Positions 7,704 to 16,883 of a stretch of 50,576 nt of DNA are shown here, piece by piece (the first letter of the stretch is position 1; every line of letters begins with the position of its first letter). The DNA comes from 66-474 sp040388785. Its GTDB lineage: Bacteria > Pseudomonadota > Gammaproteobacteria > Xanthomonadales > Rhodanobacteraceae. The stretch lies in assembly GCA_040388785.1 (NCBI GenBank), contig JAZKBD010000037.1:1-50576 (forward strand). Reading direction: 5' to 3'. The position numbers were made by a program, and so were the translations under genes. The notes beneath the pieces were generated by a model. The model had not been told where the DNA came from. It did no database searches and was given only the letters and a program-made list of their open reading frames with translations.

Positions 7704-10097
7704 ATGTCCTGCCTACCCGAAGAACTCAAACAAGCCGCGCTGGAATACCACCGGCAAGCACCGGCCGGAAAAATCCGCATCACCCCCACGAAATCGTTGC
7801 TGACGGCGCGTGACCTGTCGCTGGCGTACTCGCCCGGCGTCGCCGCCGCATGCGAAGCGATCGTGGATGATCCGGTGGAGTCGTACTCGCTCACCGCGCG
7901 CGGCAATCTGGTCGGCGTCGTCACCAACGGCACCGCGGTGCTGGGACTCGGCAGCATCGGCGCACTGGCCGGCAAGCCGGTGATGGAAGGCAAGGGCGTG
8001 CTGTTCCGCAAGTTTGCCGGCATCGACGTGTTCGACATCGAAATCGACGAACGCGACCCGGACAAGCTGGTCGAGATCATCGCCTCGCTCGAGCCAACCT
8101 TCGGCGGCATCAACCTCGAAGACATCAAGGCGCCGGAATGCTTCTACGTCGAGCGCAAATTGCGCGAGCGCATGAACATCCCGGTGTTCCACGATGACCA
8201 GCACGGCACCGCGATCATCGTCGGCGCCGCGCTCACCAATGCGCTGATCGTGGTCGGCAAAAAGATCGGCGAAGTGAAAGTCGCGGCCTCCGGCGCGGGT
8301 GCGGCGGGCATCGCCTGTCTCGACATGTTGGTAAGACTGGGCGTCAAACCGCAGAACATCCTGGTGAGCGACAAGGATGGCGTTTTGTACGAAGGCCGTC
8401 CCGGACTCGACCCGAGCCTGCAGCGCTACGCGCGCAAGACCAGGGCGCGCGCGCTCGCCGACATCGTCAAGGGCGCCGACGTGTTCCTCGGCGTGTCCGC
8501 GGGCGGCGTGCTGAAGCGCGAGATGGTCGCGACGATGACCAACCGGCCAGTGATCCTGGCGCTGGCCAATCCCACGCCCGAGATCACGCCGGAGGAAGCG
8601 CGCGCCGCGAAACCCGACGCGGTGATCGCGACCGGCCGTTCGGATTATCCGAACCAGGTCAATAACGCGCTGTGCTTTCCCTACATCTTCCGTGGCGCGC
8701 TGGATGTCGGCGCCACCGGCATCAACGACGCGATGACCGTCGCCTGCGTGCACGCGATCGCGCAACTCGCGCGCCGCGAAGCTTCCGATGTCGCGCAGCG
8801 CGCCTACGGCGGCAAGGTGCCGCATTTCGGCGCGGATTATTTGATCCCGCGCCCGTTCGATCCGCGCCTGCTGGTGCAGGTCGCCCCCGCGGTCGCGAAG
8901 GCCGCGATGGCATCCGGTGTCGCCACGCGCCCGCTCACCGATCTCGACGCCTACACCGAAAAACTCACCCAATTCGTGTTCCGCACCGGCCTCGCGATGA
9001 AGCCGGTGTTCGAACGCGCACGCGCGCATCCGATGCGCGTCGCCTACGCCGAAGGCGAAGAGGAAGTCGTGCTGCGCGCGGTGCAGACGCTGATCGACGA
9101 GAAGATGGTCAAGCCCATCCTGATCGGCCGTCCCGAAGTCATCCAGCGCCGCATCGAACGGATCGGGCTGCGCCTCGAAGAAGGCCGCGACTTCGAGCTG
9201 GTGAACGTGCATTCCGATCCGCGTTTCGATGCCTACTGGCAGCAGTATTACGCGCTGATGCAGCGGCGCGGCGTGACGCCCGCGTCGGCCAAGGCCATCA
9301 TGCGCTCGCGCACCACCGCGATCGCCGCGATGATGGTGGAACGGGGCGAGGCCGACGCGATGATCTGCGGCGTGGTCGGACGCCACCAGCGCAAGGTCGC
9401 GTACATCCGCGACATCATAGGGCTGGACCGCGGCGTGCATTCGCTGTCGTCGATGGCCGCGGTCGCCAATGACAAGGGCCTGACGTTTTTCCTCGACACG
9501 CACACGCAGCACGATCCGAGCCCGGAACAGATCGCCGAATCCACCATGCAGGCGACGCTGCGCCTCAAGATGCTGGGCGTGGAACCGCGCGTCGCGCTGA
9601 TCGCCGGCTCCAATTTCGGCAGCCGCAATACGCCGACCACGCGCAAGATGCAGGAAGTGCTGAGGCTGCTGCGTGAACGCCAGCCCGATCTCGAGGTCGA
9701 AGGTGAAATGCAGGCCGACGTCGCGCTCGATCCCGCGCTGCGCTCGCGGCTGTTCCCGAATTCCCGCCTCACCGGGCGCGCCAACGTGTTCGTGTTCCCC
9801 AATCTCGCCTCGGCCAACGCCGCCTTCAACATCACCCGTTCGATGTCCGACGGCGTGGTGCTGGGCCCGATCTTGATGGGCGTGGCCAAACCCGCACACG
9901 TACTGACCCCGCAGGCGACGGTGCGGCGCGTCGTCAATATGAGCGCGATCGCCTGCGTGGAAGCGCAGATCCGCGCCGCGCCCGAATTCGCCAAGCGCAA
10001 GGCGCGCGTCAAGGCGCAACGCAAGAGCGCGCCGAGCAAATCCCGCAAGAACGTCAAGCAAGTCGCGCGAACGAGCGCGCACAGGAGCAAACCATGA
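7704..10097 (+). CDS. maeB: NADP-dependent malic enzyme with phosphotransacetylase-like domain
   Basis: This 797-residue protein has the MaeB two-part layout. The N-terminal malic enzyme (about 1-430) shows SLAYSPGVAAACEAI, the metal/substrate loop HDDQHGTAIIVGAAL and the Rossmann motif ASGAGAAGIACLDML. The C-terminal part (about 440-770) resembles phosphotransacetylase, usually regulatory in this family. The enzyme decarboxylates malate to pyruvate, giving NADPH. The tail after residue 755 is rich in Lys, Arg and Ser (KRKARVKAQRKSAPSKSRK) and looks like a lineage-specific extension. Its stop overlaps the aceE start (ATGA), so pyruvate production is coupled to pyruvate dehydrogenase translation. 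Confidence 0.93.
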   Translation: MSCLPEELKQAALEYHRQAPAGKIRITPTKSLLTARDLSLAYSPGVAAACEAIVDDPVESYSLTARGNLVGVVTNGTAVLGLGSIGALAGKPVMEGKGVLFRKFAGIDVFDIEIDERDPDKLVEIIASLEPTFGGINLEDIKAPECFYVERKLRERMNIPVFHDDQHGTAIIVGAALTNALIVVGKKIGEVKVAASGAGAAGIACLDMLVRLGVKPQNILVSDKDGVLYEGRPGLDPSLQRYARKTRARALADIVKGADVFLGVSAGGVLKREMVATMTNRPVILALANPTPEITPEEARAAKPDAVIATGRSDYPNQVNNALCFPYIFRGALDVGATGINDAMTVACVHAIAQLARREASDVAQRAYGGKVPHFGADYLIPRPFDPRLLVQVAPAVAKAAMASGVATRPLTDLDAYTEKLTQFVFRTGLAMKPVFERARAHPMRVAYAEGEEEVVLRAVQTLIDEKMVKPILIGRPEVIQRRIERIGLRLEEGRDFELVNVHSDPRFDAYWQQYYALMQRRGVTPASAKAIMRSRTTAIAAMMVERGEADAMICGVVGRHQRKVAYIRDIIGLDRGVHSLSSMAAVANDKGLTFFLDTHTQHDPSPEQIAESTMQATLRLKMLGVEPRVALIAGSNFGSRNTPTTRKMQEVLRLLRERQPDLEVEGEMQADVALDPALRSRLFPNSRLTGRANVFVFPNLASANAAFNITRSMSDGVVLGPILMGVAKPAHVLTPQATVRRVVNMSAIACVEAQIRAAPEFAKRKARVKAQRKSAPSKSRKNVKQVARTSAHRSKP

Positions 10098-12826
10098 ACG
10101 CACTCGCCCAATCCTTCCTCGACCAGGATCCCGATCCGCGCGAGACCCGCGAGTGGATCGAATCGATCGAGGCGGTGATCGGCGCCGAGGGCACCGAGCG
10201 CGCGCACCAGATCCTCGAACGGCTGGTCGATGAAACGCGGCGCGCCGGCGGCCACCTGCCCTTCTCGCCCACCACCGAATACATCAACACCATCCCGCCG
10301 CAACTGGAAGCCCGCTCGCCGGGCGATGCGGCAATGGAATGGCGCATCCGCTGCCTGATCCGCTGGAACGCGATGGCGATGGTGGTGCGCGCGAACCGCA
10401 AGCCCGGTTCGCTGGGCGGCCACATCGCGAGCTTCGCTTCGTCGGCGACGCTGTACGACGTCGGCTTCAACCACTTCTGGCGCGCGCCGTCGGAAGAACA
10501 TCCGGGCGACCTGATCTGCTACCAGGGCCACGCGAGTCCCGGCATCTACGCACGCACGTTCCTCGAAGGCGGCATCAGCGCCGCGCAGATGGACAACTAC
10601 CGGATGGAGGCGGTCAATCCGCCCGGCACCGCGTTGTCGTCGTATCCGCATCCGTGGCTGATGCCGCACTACTGGCAGGTGCCGACCGTGTCGATGGGCT
10701 TGGGTCCCATCCAGGCGATCTACCAGGCGCAATTCATGAAGTACCTGGAAGCGCGCGGCCTGATGCCGAAGTCCGATCGCAAGGTGTGGTGCTTCCTCGG
10801 TGACGGCGAGTGCGACGAACCCGAATCGCTGGGCGCGATCTCGGCGGCCGGCCGTGAGCAGCTCGATAACCTGGTATTCGTCATCAACTGCAACCTGCAG
10901 CGCCTCGACGGACCCGTGCGCGGCAACGGCAAGATCATCCAGGAACTCGAAGGCGTGTTCCGCGGCGCCGGCTGGAACGTGATCAAGCTGGTCTGGGGCA
11001 GCTACTGGGATCCGCTGCTCGCGCGCGACAAGGACGGCATCCTGCGCAAGCTGATGATGGAAACCGTGGACGGCGAATATCAGGCCTGCAAGGCGCTGGG
11101 CGGCGCCTACACGCGCGAACATTTCTTCGGCAAGTATCCCGAAACCGCGGCGATGGTCGCCAACCTGTCCGACGACGACATCTGGCGGCTCAACCGCGGC
11201 GGCCACGATCCGCACAAGGTGTACGCGGCCTACCACGCCGCGGTGCGCACCGAGGGCATGCCGACCGTGATCCTCGCCAAGACGGTGAAGGGTTACGGCA
11301 TGGGCGCGGCCGGCGAGTCGATGAACATCGCGCACCAGGCCAAGAAGATGCATGGCGATGCCGTGCGGCTTTTCCGCGACCGTTTCCAGATTCCGATCAG
11401 CGACAAGCAGCTCGAAGGCGAGGAACTGGAATCGGTGCCGTACTACCATCCCGGCAAGGATTCGCCGGAAGTGCAGTACATGCTGGAACGCCGCAAGCAG
11501 CTCGGCGGTTTCCTGCCGCAGCGCCGCGCCAAGGCCAGCAAGTCGCTGGCGGTTCCGGCGCTCGATGCATTCGACGCGATCACCAAGGGCACCGGCGAGC
11601 GCGAAATCTCCACCACGATGGCGATCGTGCGCGGCATGAACCTGCTGCTGCGCGACAAGGAACTCGCGCCGCACGTGGTGCCGATCGTGGTCGATGAGGC
11701 GCGCACCTTCGGCATGGAAGGCATGTTCCGCCAGATCGGCATCTACGCGCCGGGCGGCCAGAAGTACAAGCCGCAGGATTCCAACCAGTTGCTGTACTAC
11801 CGCGAAGCGGAAGACGGCCAGGTGTTGCAGGAAGGCATCTCCGAGGCCGGCGGCGTGTCCGCGTGGATCGCGGCGGCGACCAGTTATTCGGTATCCGACC
11901 AGCCGATGCTGCCGTTCTACATCTTCTATTCGTGTTTCGGCTTCCGCCGCATCGGCGACCTGATCTGGGCCGCCGGCGACCAGCGCGCGCGCGGATTCCT
12001 GTTGGGCGCCACCGCCGGACGCAGCTTCGCGGGCGAAGGCCTGCAACACGCCGACGGCGATTCGATGCTGGTAGCCGCGACCGTGCCGAACTTCTCGTAC
12101 GAGGTCGCGGTGATCATGCAGGACGGCATCCGCCGCATGCTGCACGAACAGGAAGACGTGTTCTATTACATCACCGCGATGAACGAGAACTACACGCACC
12201 CGGACATGCCGAAGGGTTGCGAGGAAGGCATCATCAAGGGAATGTACCTGTTTCACGAAGCCGGGACCGGGGACCGGGAACCGGGAACCGGGAAGAGCAA
12301 AGGCAAAGCCGAGAGCAAGAGCAAGGCGGCGCGCGTGCAATTGCTGGCCTGCGGCGTGGTGTTGCGCGAAGCACTGAAGGCCGCGGAATTGCTGGACCAG
12401 GAATTCGGCGTGAAGGCCGACGTGTGGTCGTGCCCGAGCTTCACCGAGTTGTCGCGTGACGGCTTCGACGCCGAACGCTGGAACCGCCTGCACCCGAAGG
12501 AACAGCGCAAGCCGCACGTCACCGAGTGCCTCGAAAAGCACGAAGGCCCGGTCGTCGCCGCCACCGACTACGTGCGTGCGCTGGCCGACCAGGTCCGCGC
12601 GTTCGTTCCGCACGGCCGCCGCTTCACCGTGCTCGGCACCGATGGCTACGGCCGCAGCGACACCCGCGCCAACCTGCTCAACTTCTTCGAAGTCAACGCG
12701 CACTGGATCGCGCACGCGGCGATCACGTCGCTGGCGGAAGACGGCGTGATGAAGACGCAGGACGTCGAGCGCGCGATCAAGCTGTGGAAGCTCGATCCGG
12801 ACAAGCCGAATCCGGTCAGCGTGTAA
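10094..12826 (+). CDS. aceE: Pyruvate dehydrogenase E1 component, homodimeric
   Basis: The 910-residue product is the thiamine-diphosphate E1 that decarboxylates pyruvate and acetylates the lipoyl group of E2. The TPP motif begins with FLGDGECDEPES and closes about 30 residues later with VINCNLQRLDGP; the N-terminal EWIESIEAVI and the C-terminal FEVNAHWIAHAAI are typical of AceE. It starts in an ATGA overlap with maeB. No E2 or E3 gene follows. Between MYLFHEA and RVQLLACG, where E. coli has about seven linker residues, there is a longer Gly/Lys/Ser/Glu-rich stretch (residues about 721-742), partly encoded by a short tandem DNA repeat. It stays in frame, so the enzyme is probably functional. 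Confidence 0.96.
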   Translation: MNALAQSFLDQDPDPRETREWIESIEAVIGAEGTERAHQILERLVDETRRAGGHLPFSPTTEYINTIPPQLEARSPGDAAMEWRIRCLIRWNAMAMVVRANRKPGSLGGHIASFASSATLYDVGFNHFWRAPSEEHPGDLICYQGHASPGIYARTFLEGGISAAQMDNYRMEAVNPPGTALSSYPHPWLMPHYWQVPTVSMGLGPIQAIYQAQFMKYLEARGLMPKSDRKVWCFLGDGECDEPESLGAISAAGREQLDNLVFVINCNLQRLDGPVRGNGKIIQELEGVFRGAGWNVIKLVWGSYWDPLLARDKDGILRKLMMETVDGEYQACKALGGAYTREHFFGKYPETAAMVANLSDDDIWRLNRGGHDPHKVYAAYHAAVRTEGMPTVILAKTVKGYGMGAAGESMNIAHQAKKMHGDAVRLFRDRFQIPISDKQLEGEELESVPYYHPGKDSPEVQYMLERRKQLGGFLPQRRAKASKSLAVPALDAFDAITKGTGEREISTTMAIVRGMNLLLRDKELAPHVVPIVVDEARTFGMEGMFRQIGIYAPGGQKYKPQDSNQLLYYREAEDGQVLQEGISEAGGVSAWIAAATSYSVSDQPMLPFYIFYSCFGFRRIGDLIWAAGDQRARGFLLGATAGRSFAGEGLQHADGDSMLVAATVPNFSYEVAVIMQDGIRRMLHEQEDVFYYITAMNENYTHPDMPKGCEEGIIKGMYLFHEAGTGDREPGTGKSKGKAESKSKAARVQLLACGVVLREALKAAELLDQEFGVKADVWSCPSFTELSRDGFDAERWNRLHPKEQRKPHVTECLEKHEGPVVAATDYVRALADQVRAFVPHGRRFTVLGTDGYGRSDTRANLLNFFEVNAHWIAHAAITSLAEDGVMKTQDVERAIKLWKLDPDKPNPVSV
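12261..12294 (+). repeat. CCGGGAA-type tandem repeat inside aceE
   Basis: Five imperfect units of 6-7 bp follow each other: CCGGGA, CCGGGGA, then three CCGGGAA. They encode part of the linker that is longer than in E. coli AceE. Similar short GGGAA-type tandem repeats are known between genes in Xanthomonas relatives, so this looks like repeat DNA accommodated within a coding region. Confidence 0.8.
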
Positions 12827-13189
12827 CGGACTGCGACTGCGCGATCAGATCTGGTCGCGCAGCTTCACGTCCACTTGGTGCGCTAAGTGCCGCGCCGGAT
12901 CGGATCGCGAACGGCGCCGCGCAGCTCTTGCAGTGTGAGGACCGGCGCGCGCCGTCCGCCCTCGCCGGGCGGCCACGCGCCGATCCTCGCAACGCTTCCA
13001 CGAACCGCGGGATCGGGCGAACCAGGCGGCCACCATTCTCCGCATGCGCTTCGCTGCGCGCATGTGCATCTGGTAACGGACATGCGGATGACAGTCGTCA
13101 CATGCACGCTCGCTGAGGGACCGGCGCATGCGCCATCACGCCGTCGGGCGTACACTCGCAGGTCGTTCGTTCGCGAGAGGGGTTTGATC
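12827..13189. other. 363-bp stretch without a supported gene
   Basis: This region separates aceE from the M28 peptidase gene. It starts with a 26-bp near-palindrome (12837-12862). The open frames crossing it lack coding character and only extend the peptidase frame upstream. It should contain the peptidase promoter, but I cannot point to convincing -35/-10 boxes. A GAGAGGGG ribosome site lies just before the ATG at 13190. Confidence 0.6.
12837..12862. terminator. Palindrome after aceE, possible terminator
   Basis: The 13-bp arm CTGCGCGATCAGA is followed at once by its reverse complement with one mismatch. It starts 10 bp after the aceE stop. There is no downstream T run, so it may be a transcript-end stabiliser, a factor-dependent terminator or an operator rather than a classical intrinsic terminator. 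Confidence 0.4.
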
Positions 13190-14866
13190 ATGCGTCGCAC
13201 CGCCCTGTTTGCCGTCACCGGCGCCTTGTGTATCGCCACGGCCGCGCAGGCCGCGCCCGCCGGCGCTGCGTCCGCTACCGCGCAACCGTTTTCCAGCGCG
13301 ATCACCGCGCAAGGGTTCCGCGCCTACGACAAGGCGATTTCCTCGGACACCATGGATGGACGCAAGCCCGGCACGCCCGGCGGCGAGCGCGCGACCGCGT
13401 GGATCGTCGAGCAGTTCAAGGCGCTCGGATTGCAGCCTGGCAACCATGGTTCGTGGTTCCAGAAGGTGCCCACGGTTTCGACCTCGCTCGAGAATTCCGG
13501 CAAGGTGCAACTCGATGTCACGGAAGGCGGCGGCAACCAGACTTTCGACTTCGGCAAGGAGCTGGTCGCATCGACCCTGCAGGCCAAGCCGCACGTGGCG
13601 ATCAAGGATTCCGACATCGTGTTCGTCGGCTACGGCGTCGACGCGCCCGAGTGGAACTGGAACGACTACAAAAGCCTCGACGTCAAGGGCAAAACCGTGG
13701 TGGTGCTGGTCAACGACCCCGGCTTCGGGGACAACGACGCGAGCCTGTTCAAGGGCAAGGCCATGACCTACTACGGCCGCTGGACCTACAAGTACGAGGA
13801 AGCGGCGCGCCAGGGCGCCGCGATGTGCCTGATCGTACACACCTCCGACGCCGCCGCGGGTTACCCGTGGTCGGTGGTGATGAACAGTTGGGGCGGCCCG
13901 CAACTCGCGCTGCCTCCGTCGGAGGATCCCGCGCCGCGCTTGCCGGTGGCGGGCTGGCTCACCCGCGCCGCCGCGCAACGCCTGTTCGCGAAGGCCGGGC
14001 TCGATTTCGACAAGCTGGCCGCCGCTGCCGACCATCGCGGATTCAAGCCGGTGCCGCTGAAGGCGACCGCGTCGATCACGCTGGACAGCAAGATCGGCCA
14101 CGGCTCGGCCAACAACGTGCTCGGCATGATCAAGGGCAGCGAACATCCCGACCAGGTCGTCGTTTTTTCCGCGCACTGGGATCACCTCGGCGAAAACGAC
14201 GCGCTCAAGGGCGACAAGATCTACAACGGCGCGATCGACAACGGCACCGGCATTTCGGCGCTGCTGGAAATCGCCGGCGCATTTGCCAAGCAGAAACCCG
14301 CGCCCAAGCGCAGCGTGCTGTTCGCCGCCGTGACGCTGGAAGAATCCGGCCTGCTCGGTTCGCTCTACTACACCAGGCACCCGGTGTTCCCGATGGACAA
14401 GACCGTCGCCGACATCAACATGGATGCGATGGACGTGATCGGCCCGACCAAGAACCTCCAGATCATCGGCAGCGGCCAGTCGCAACTGGAAGACATGCTG
14501 AAAGCCGCATTGCAGAAACAGGGCCGCTTCGCGATCCCCGACCAGACGCCGGAAAACGGCTTCTACTATCGCTCCGACCACTTCAGCTTCGCCAAGGCCG
14601 GCGTGCCCGCGCTGATGACGCAAACCGGCGACGACATGGTGCACGGCGGCGTCAAGGCCGGGCGCGCGGCGCTCGACGACTACACCGCGCATCGCTACCA
14701 CACGCCGTACGACAACTTCGATCCGAAGTGGGATTTCTCGGGCGTCGCCGAAGATACGCAGGCGCTGTACGAAGTCGGCCGCGAACTCGCGGGCAGCGAC
14801 GAATGGCCGAAGTGGTACAAGGACAGCGAATTCCGCGCGAAGCGCGAAAAGGAAATGGCGCACTGA
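13190..14866 (+). CDS. Secreted M28-family zinc aminopeptidase with PA-like insert
   Basis: The product is 558 residues with a cleavable signal peptide (MRRTALFAVTGALCIATAAQA). The catalytic part shows the two-zinc M28 set: FSAHWDHLG, the bridging aspartate in GAIDNGTGIS, the glutamate pair in LEESGLLGS, NMDAMD, and a late histidine in RYHTPYDNF. Between about 120 and 300 lies a PA-type insert, as in many periplasmic or secreted aminopeptidases. It probably removes N-terminal residues from peptides in the periplasm or outside the cell. The ATG at 13190 is preceded by GAGAGGGG and begins the signal peptide. Its stop overlaps the start of the VOC gene. Confidence 0.88.
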   Translation: MRRTALFAVTGALCIATAAQAAPAGAASATAQPFSSAITAQGFRAYDKAISSDTMDGRKPGTPGGERATAWIVEQFKALGLQPGNHGSWFQKVPTVSTSLENSGKVQLDVTEGGGNQTFDFGKELVASTLQAKPHVAIKDSDIVFVGYGVDAPEWNWNDYKSLDVKGKTVVVLVNDPGFGDNDASLFKGKAMTYYGRWTYKYEEAARQGAAMCLIVHTSDAAAGYPWSVVMNSWGGPQLALPPSEDPAPRLPVAGWLTRAAAQRLFAKAGLDFDKLAAAADHRGFKPVPLKATASITLDSKIGHGSANNVLGMIKGSEHPDQVVVFSAHWDHLGENDALKGDKIYNGAIDNGTGISALLEIAGAFAKQKPAPKRSVLFAAVTLEESGLLGSLYYTRHPVFPMDKTVADINMDAMDVIGPTKNLQIIGSGQSQLEDMLKAALQKQGRFAIPDQTPENGFYYRSDHFSFAKAGVPALMTQTGDDMVHGGVKAGRAALDDYTAHRYHTPYDNFDPKWDFSGVAEDTQALYEVGRELAGSDEWPKWYKDSEFRAKREKEMAH

Positions 14867-15246
14867 TGCACCACTCGCGTCTTTGCTCGCTGCAGATCGA
14901 CTGCAGCGTCGACGACATCGATGCCGCGGCCCGCTTCTGGGCCGCGGCACTCGGATGTCCCGTCGACATGGACCACCCGGGCAGCCGCGACAAGTACCGG
15001 CAACTCGCCACGCCACCGGACCAGCCGATGATCCAGTTGCAGCGTGTGGATCATGCAAGCCGCGTGCACCTCGACATCGAAACCGACGACATCGACGCCG
15101 AAGTCGCGCGCCTGGAAAAACTCGGCGCGACGATCTTCAAGCGCCTCGATCGCTGGACAGTGATGCAGGCGCCCAGCGGCCAGCGCTTCTGCGTGGTGCG
15201 CGTGCAGCGGCCAGATTTCGCTGAACACGCGAATCGTTGGGCTTGA
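14866..15246 (+). CDS. VOC-superfamily (glyoxalase/bleomycin-resistance fold) protein
   Basis: This 126-residue protein shows the paired beta-alpha-beta-beta-beta modules of the VOC fold: LQIDCSVDDIDAAARFWAAALG in the first half, and VHLDIETDDIDAEVARLEKLG then MQAPSGQRFCVVR in the second. It matches the glyoxalase-like subgroup often annotated only as VOC protein. VOC members bind a metal and act on diverse small molecules; no substrate is evident. It begins on the last base of the peptidase stop codon (TGATG), suggesting coupled translation, although a functional link with a secreted peptidase is not obvious. Confidence 0.75.
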   Translation: MHHSRLCSLQIDCSVDDIDAAARFWAAALGCPVDMDHPGSRDKYRQLATPPDQPMIQLQRVDHASRVHLDIETDDIDAEVARLEKLGATIFKRLDRWTVMQAPSGQRFCVVRVQRPDFAEHANRWA

Positions 15247-15480
15247 TACGGCTGGCTTCGAACGGCACAACCCGCTACACTGCACGCAGTTTGACGCGCC
15301 GCACCCCGACTCCCTGGTGGATCACCGCCGCCGCAGAGCTGATACGCTCCGCGCCGCCCGGCCCCTCGCCACTCGCACGTCGCGCACACACGGTTCCGCA
15401 TCCGCGGCAACCGCACAATTTGTTTCACCCACCTGCAGCGCGGTTTAGGGAACGCTCCGGGACACACCAGGAGTTTTTCC

Positions 15481-16824
15481 ATGACGTTCGAATCGCTCGG
15501 GCTTGCGCCCGCGCTGCTGCGTGCCCTGTCCGAACAAGGCTACGCCACCCCCACCCCGGTCCAGGCCGCGGCCATTCCGCTGGTACTGGACGGCCATGAT
15601 CTTCTGGCCGGTGCGCAAACCGGCACCGGCAAGACCGCCGCGTTCGCGCTGCCGCTGCTGCAAAAGCTCGGCGTGGACCAGGTCATCCACAACGGCAAAC
15701 AGCCGCGCAAGCCGCGCGCGCTGATCCTCACTCCCACCCGCGAACTCGCCGCGCAGGTAAATGACAGCCTGCGCACCTACGGCAAGCATCTGCGCGTGCA
15801 CACCGCGGCGGTGTTCGGCGGCGTCGGCATGGGCGGACAGATCCAGACGCTGCGCCGCGGCCCCGACATCATCGTCGCCACGCCCGGCCGGCTGATCGAC
15901 CACATGGACCGACGCAACGTCGACCTGTCGTGCATCGACACGCTGGTGCTGGACGAGGCCGACCGCATGCTCGACATGGGTTTTGCCCCGGCGCTGAAGA
16001 AAATCCTCGGCGCCCTGCCGAAGCAGCAGCGCCAGACGCTGTTGTTCTCCGCGACGTTCGTGCCCGAGGTGAAGGCGCTGGCCGCGCAGTTCATGCACGC
16101 GCCGCGCGAAGTGCAGATGGCGCAGCCGAACGCGGTCGCGGTCGGCGTCAGCCATCGCGTGCATCCCGTCGATGCGGACAAGAAGCGCGACCTGCTGCTG
16201 CACGTGCTCGCCGCCGACAGCCGTCGCCAGACGCTGGTGTTCGCGCGTACCAAGCACGGCTCCGACAAGTTGTGCAAATACCTCGACCAGCACGGCTTTC
16301 GCGTCGCCGCGATCCACGGCAACAAGAGCCAGGGCCAGCGCACCCGTGCGCTCGCGGATTTCAAGGCGGGCAAGACCACGGTGCTGGTCGCGACCGACAT
16401 CGCCGCGCGCGGCCTGGACATCGTGCAACTGCCTGCGGTGGTGAACTATGACCTGCCGATGGTGGCGCAGGACTACGTGCATCGCATCGGCCGTACCGGC
16501 CGCGCAGGTGCGGAAGGACTGGCGCTGTCGCTGGTCAGCCGCGAAGAAGAGGGCCTGCTGCGCGACATCCGCCGGCTGCTGAAGCAGGACATCGCGATCG
16601 AACCGATCAAAGGATTCGAACCCGCGTGGAACCTGCGGCTGGACAACCCGGCGCCCGCGATGCGCAAGCAAGGACGCAACAACGGCAGCGCGCCACGCAA
16701 TGGCGCAAAGCCCGGCAAGCCGTCGCACGTGCGCCGTCCGCACGCGCAACACGGGAAGGAAGAACATGCCGCCGGCAACAAGCGCCGCTCATGGCGTGAC
16801 AAGGCCAAATCGCGCAAGGCGTAA
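15481..16824 (+). CDS. rhlE: DEAD-box ATP-dependent RNA helicase, RhlE type
   Basis: The product is 447 residues with the ordered DEAD-box motifs: Q motif (TPTPVQAAAIP), Walker A AQTGTGKTAAF, PTRELAAQ, DEAD in VLDEADRMLDMGF, SAT in LLFSATF, and the C-terminal HRIGRTGRAG. A basic low-complexity tail of about 60 residues follows (many Arg, Lys, Asn and Gly), as in RhlE proteins that work on ribosomal precursors and in the RNA degradosome. The ATG is preceded by AGGAG at good spacing. The 234 bp before it hold no gene. A palindrome lies just after the stop. RhlE versus another small DEAD helicase is judged from the motifs and tail. Confidence 0.88.
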   Translation: MTFESLGLAPALLRALSEQGYATPTPVQAAAIPLVLDGHDLLAGAQTGTGKTAAFALPLLQKLGVDQVIHNGKQPRKPRALILTPTRELAAQVNDSLRTYGKHLRVHTAAVFGGVGMGGQIQTLRRGPDIIVATPGRLIDHMDRRNVDLSCIDTLVLDEADRMLDMGFAPALKKILGALPKQQRQTLLFSATFVPEVKALAAQFMHAPREVQMAQPNAVAVGVSHRVHPVDADKKRDLLLHVLAADSRRQTLVFARTKHGSDKLCKYLDQHGFRVAAIHGNKSQGQRTRALADFKAGKTTVLVATDIAARGLDIVQLPAVVNYDLPMVAQDYVHRIGRTGRAGAEGLALSLVSREEEGLLRDIRRLLKQDIAIEPIKGFEPAWNLRLDNPAPAMRKQGRNNGSAPRNGAKPGKPSHVRRPHAQHGKEEHAAGNKRRSWRDKAKSRKA

Positions 16825-16831
16825 GGTCAAA

Positions 16832-16879
16832 CTTGTAGGGCGGGAGCAAAGCGCTGCGTGGCTTCTCCCGTCCTACAAG
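16832..16879. terminator. REP-like palindrome after rhlE
   Basis: Two arms starting CTTGTAGG face each other (left CTTGTAGGGCGGGAGC, right the complement of CTTGTAGGACGGGAGA). They are separated by a short GC-rich loop and lie between the converging rhlE and hemF genes. It resembles the TGTAGG/CCTACA palindromes that recur in Xanthomonas and Pseudomonas and could serve both genes as a transcript end. Confidence 0.55.
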
Positions 16880-16883
16880 ACTG

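Noticed and set aside
9248..12715. Very long antisense open frame (over 1,100 codons) opposite aceE and the end of maeB
   Set aside because: The forward frames have clear enzyme motifs. The reverse protein is His/Arg/Val-rich without domains, as expected from GC-rich codon structure of a real gene on the other strand.
12887..13189. Upstream extension of the M28 peptidase frame
   Set aside because: The signal peptide and ribosome site place the start at 13190; the extension lacks coding character.
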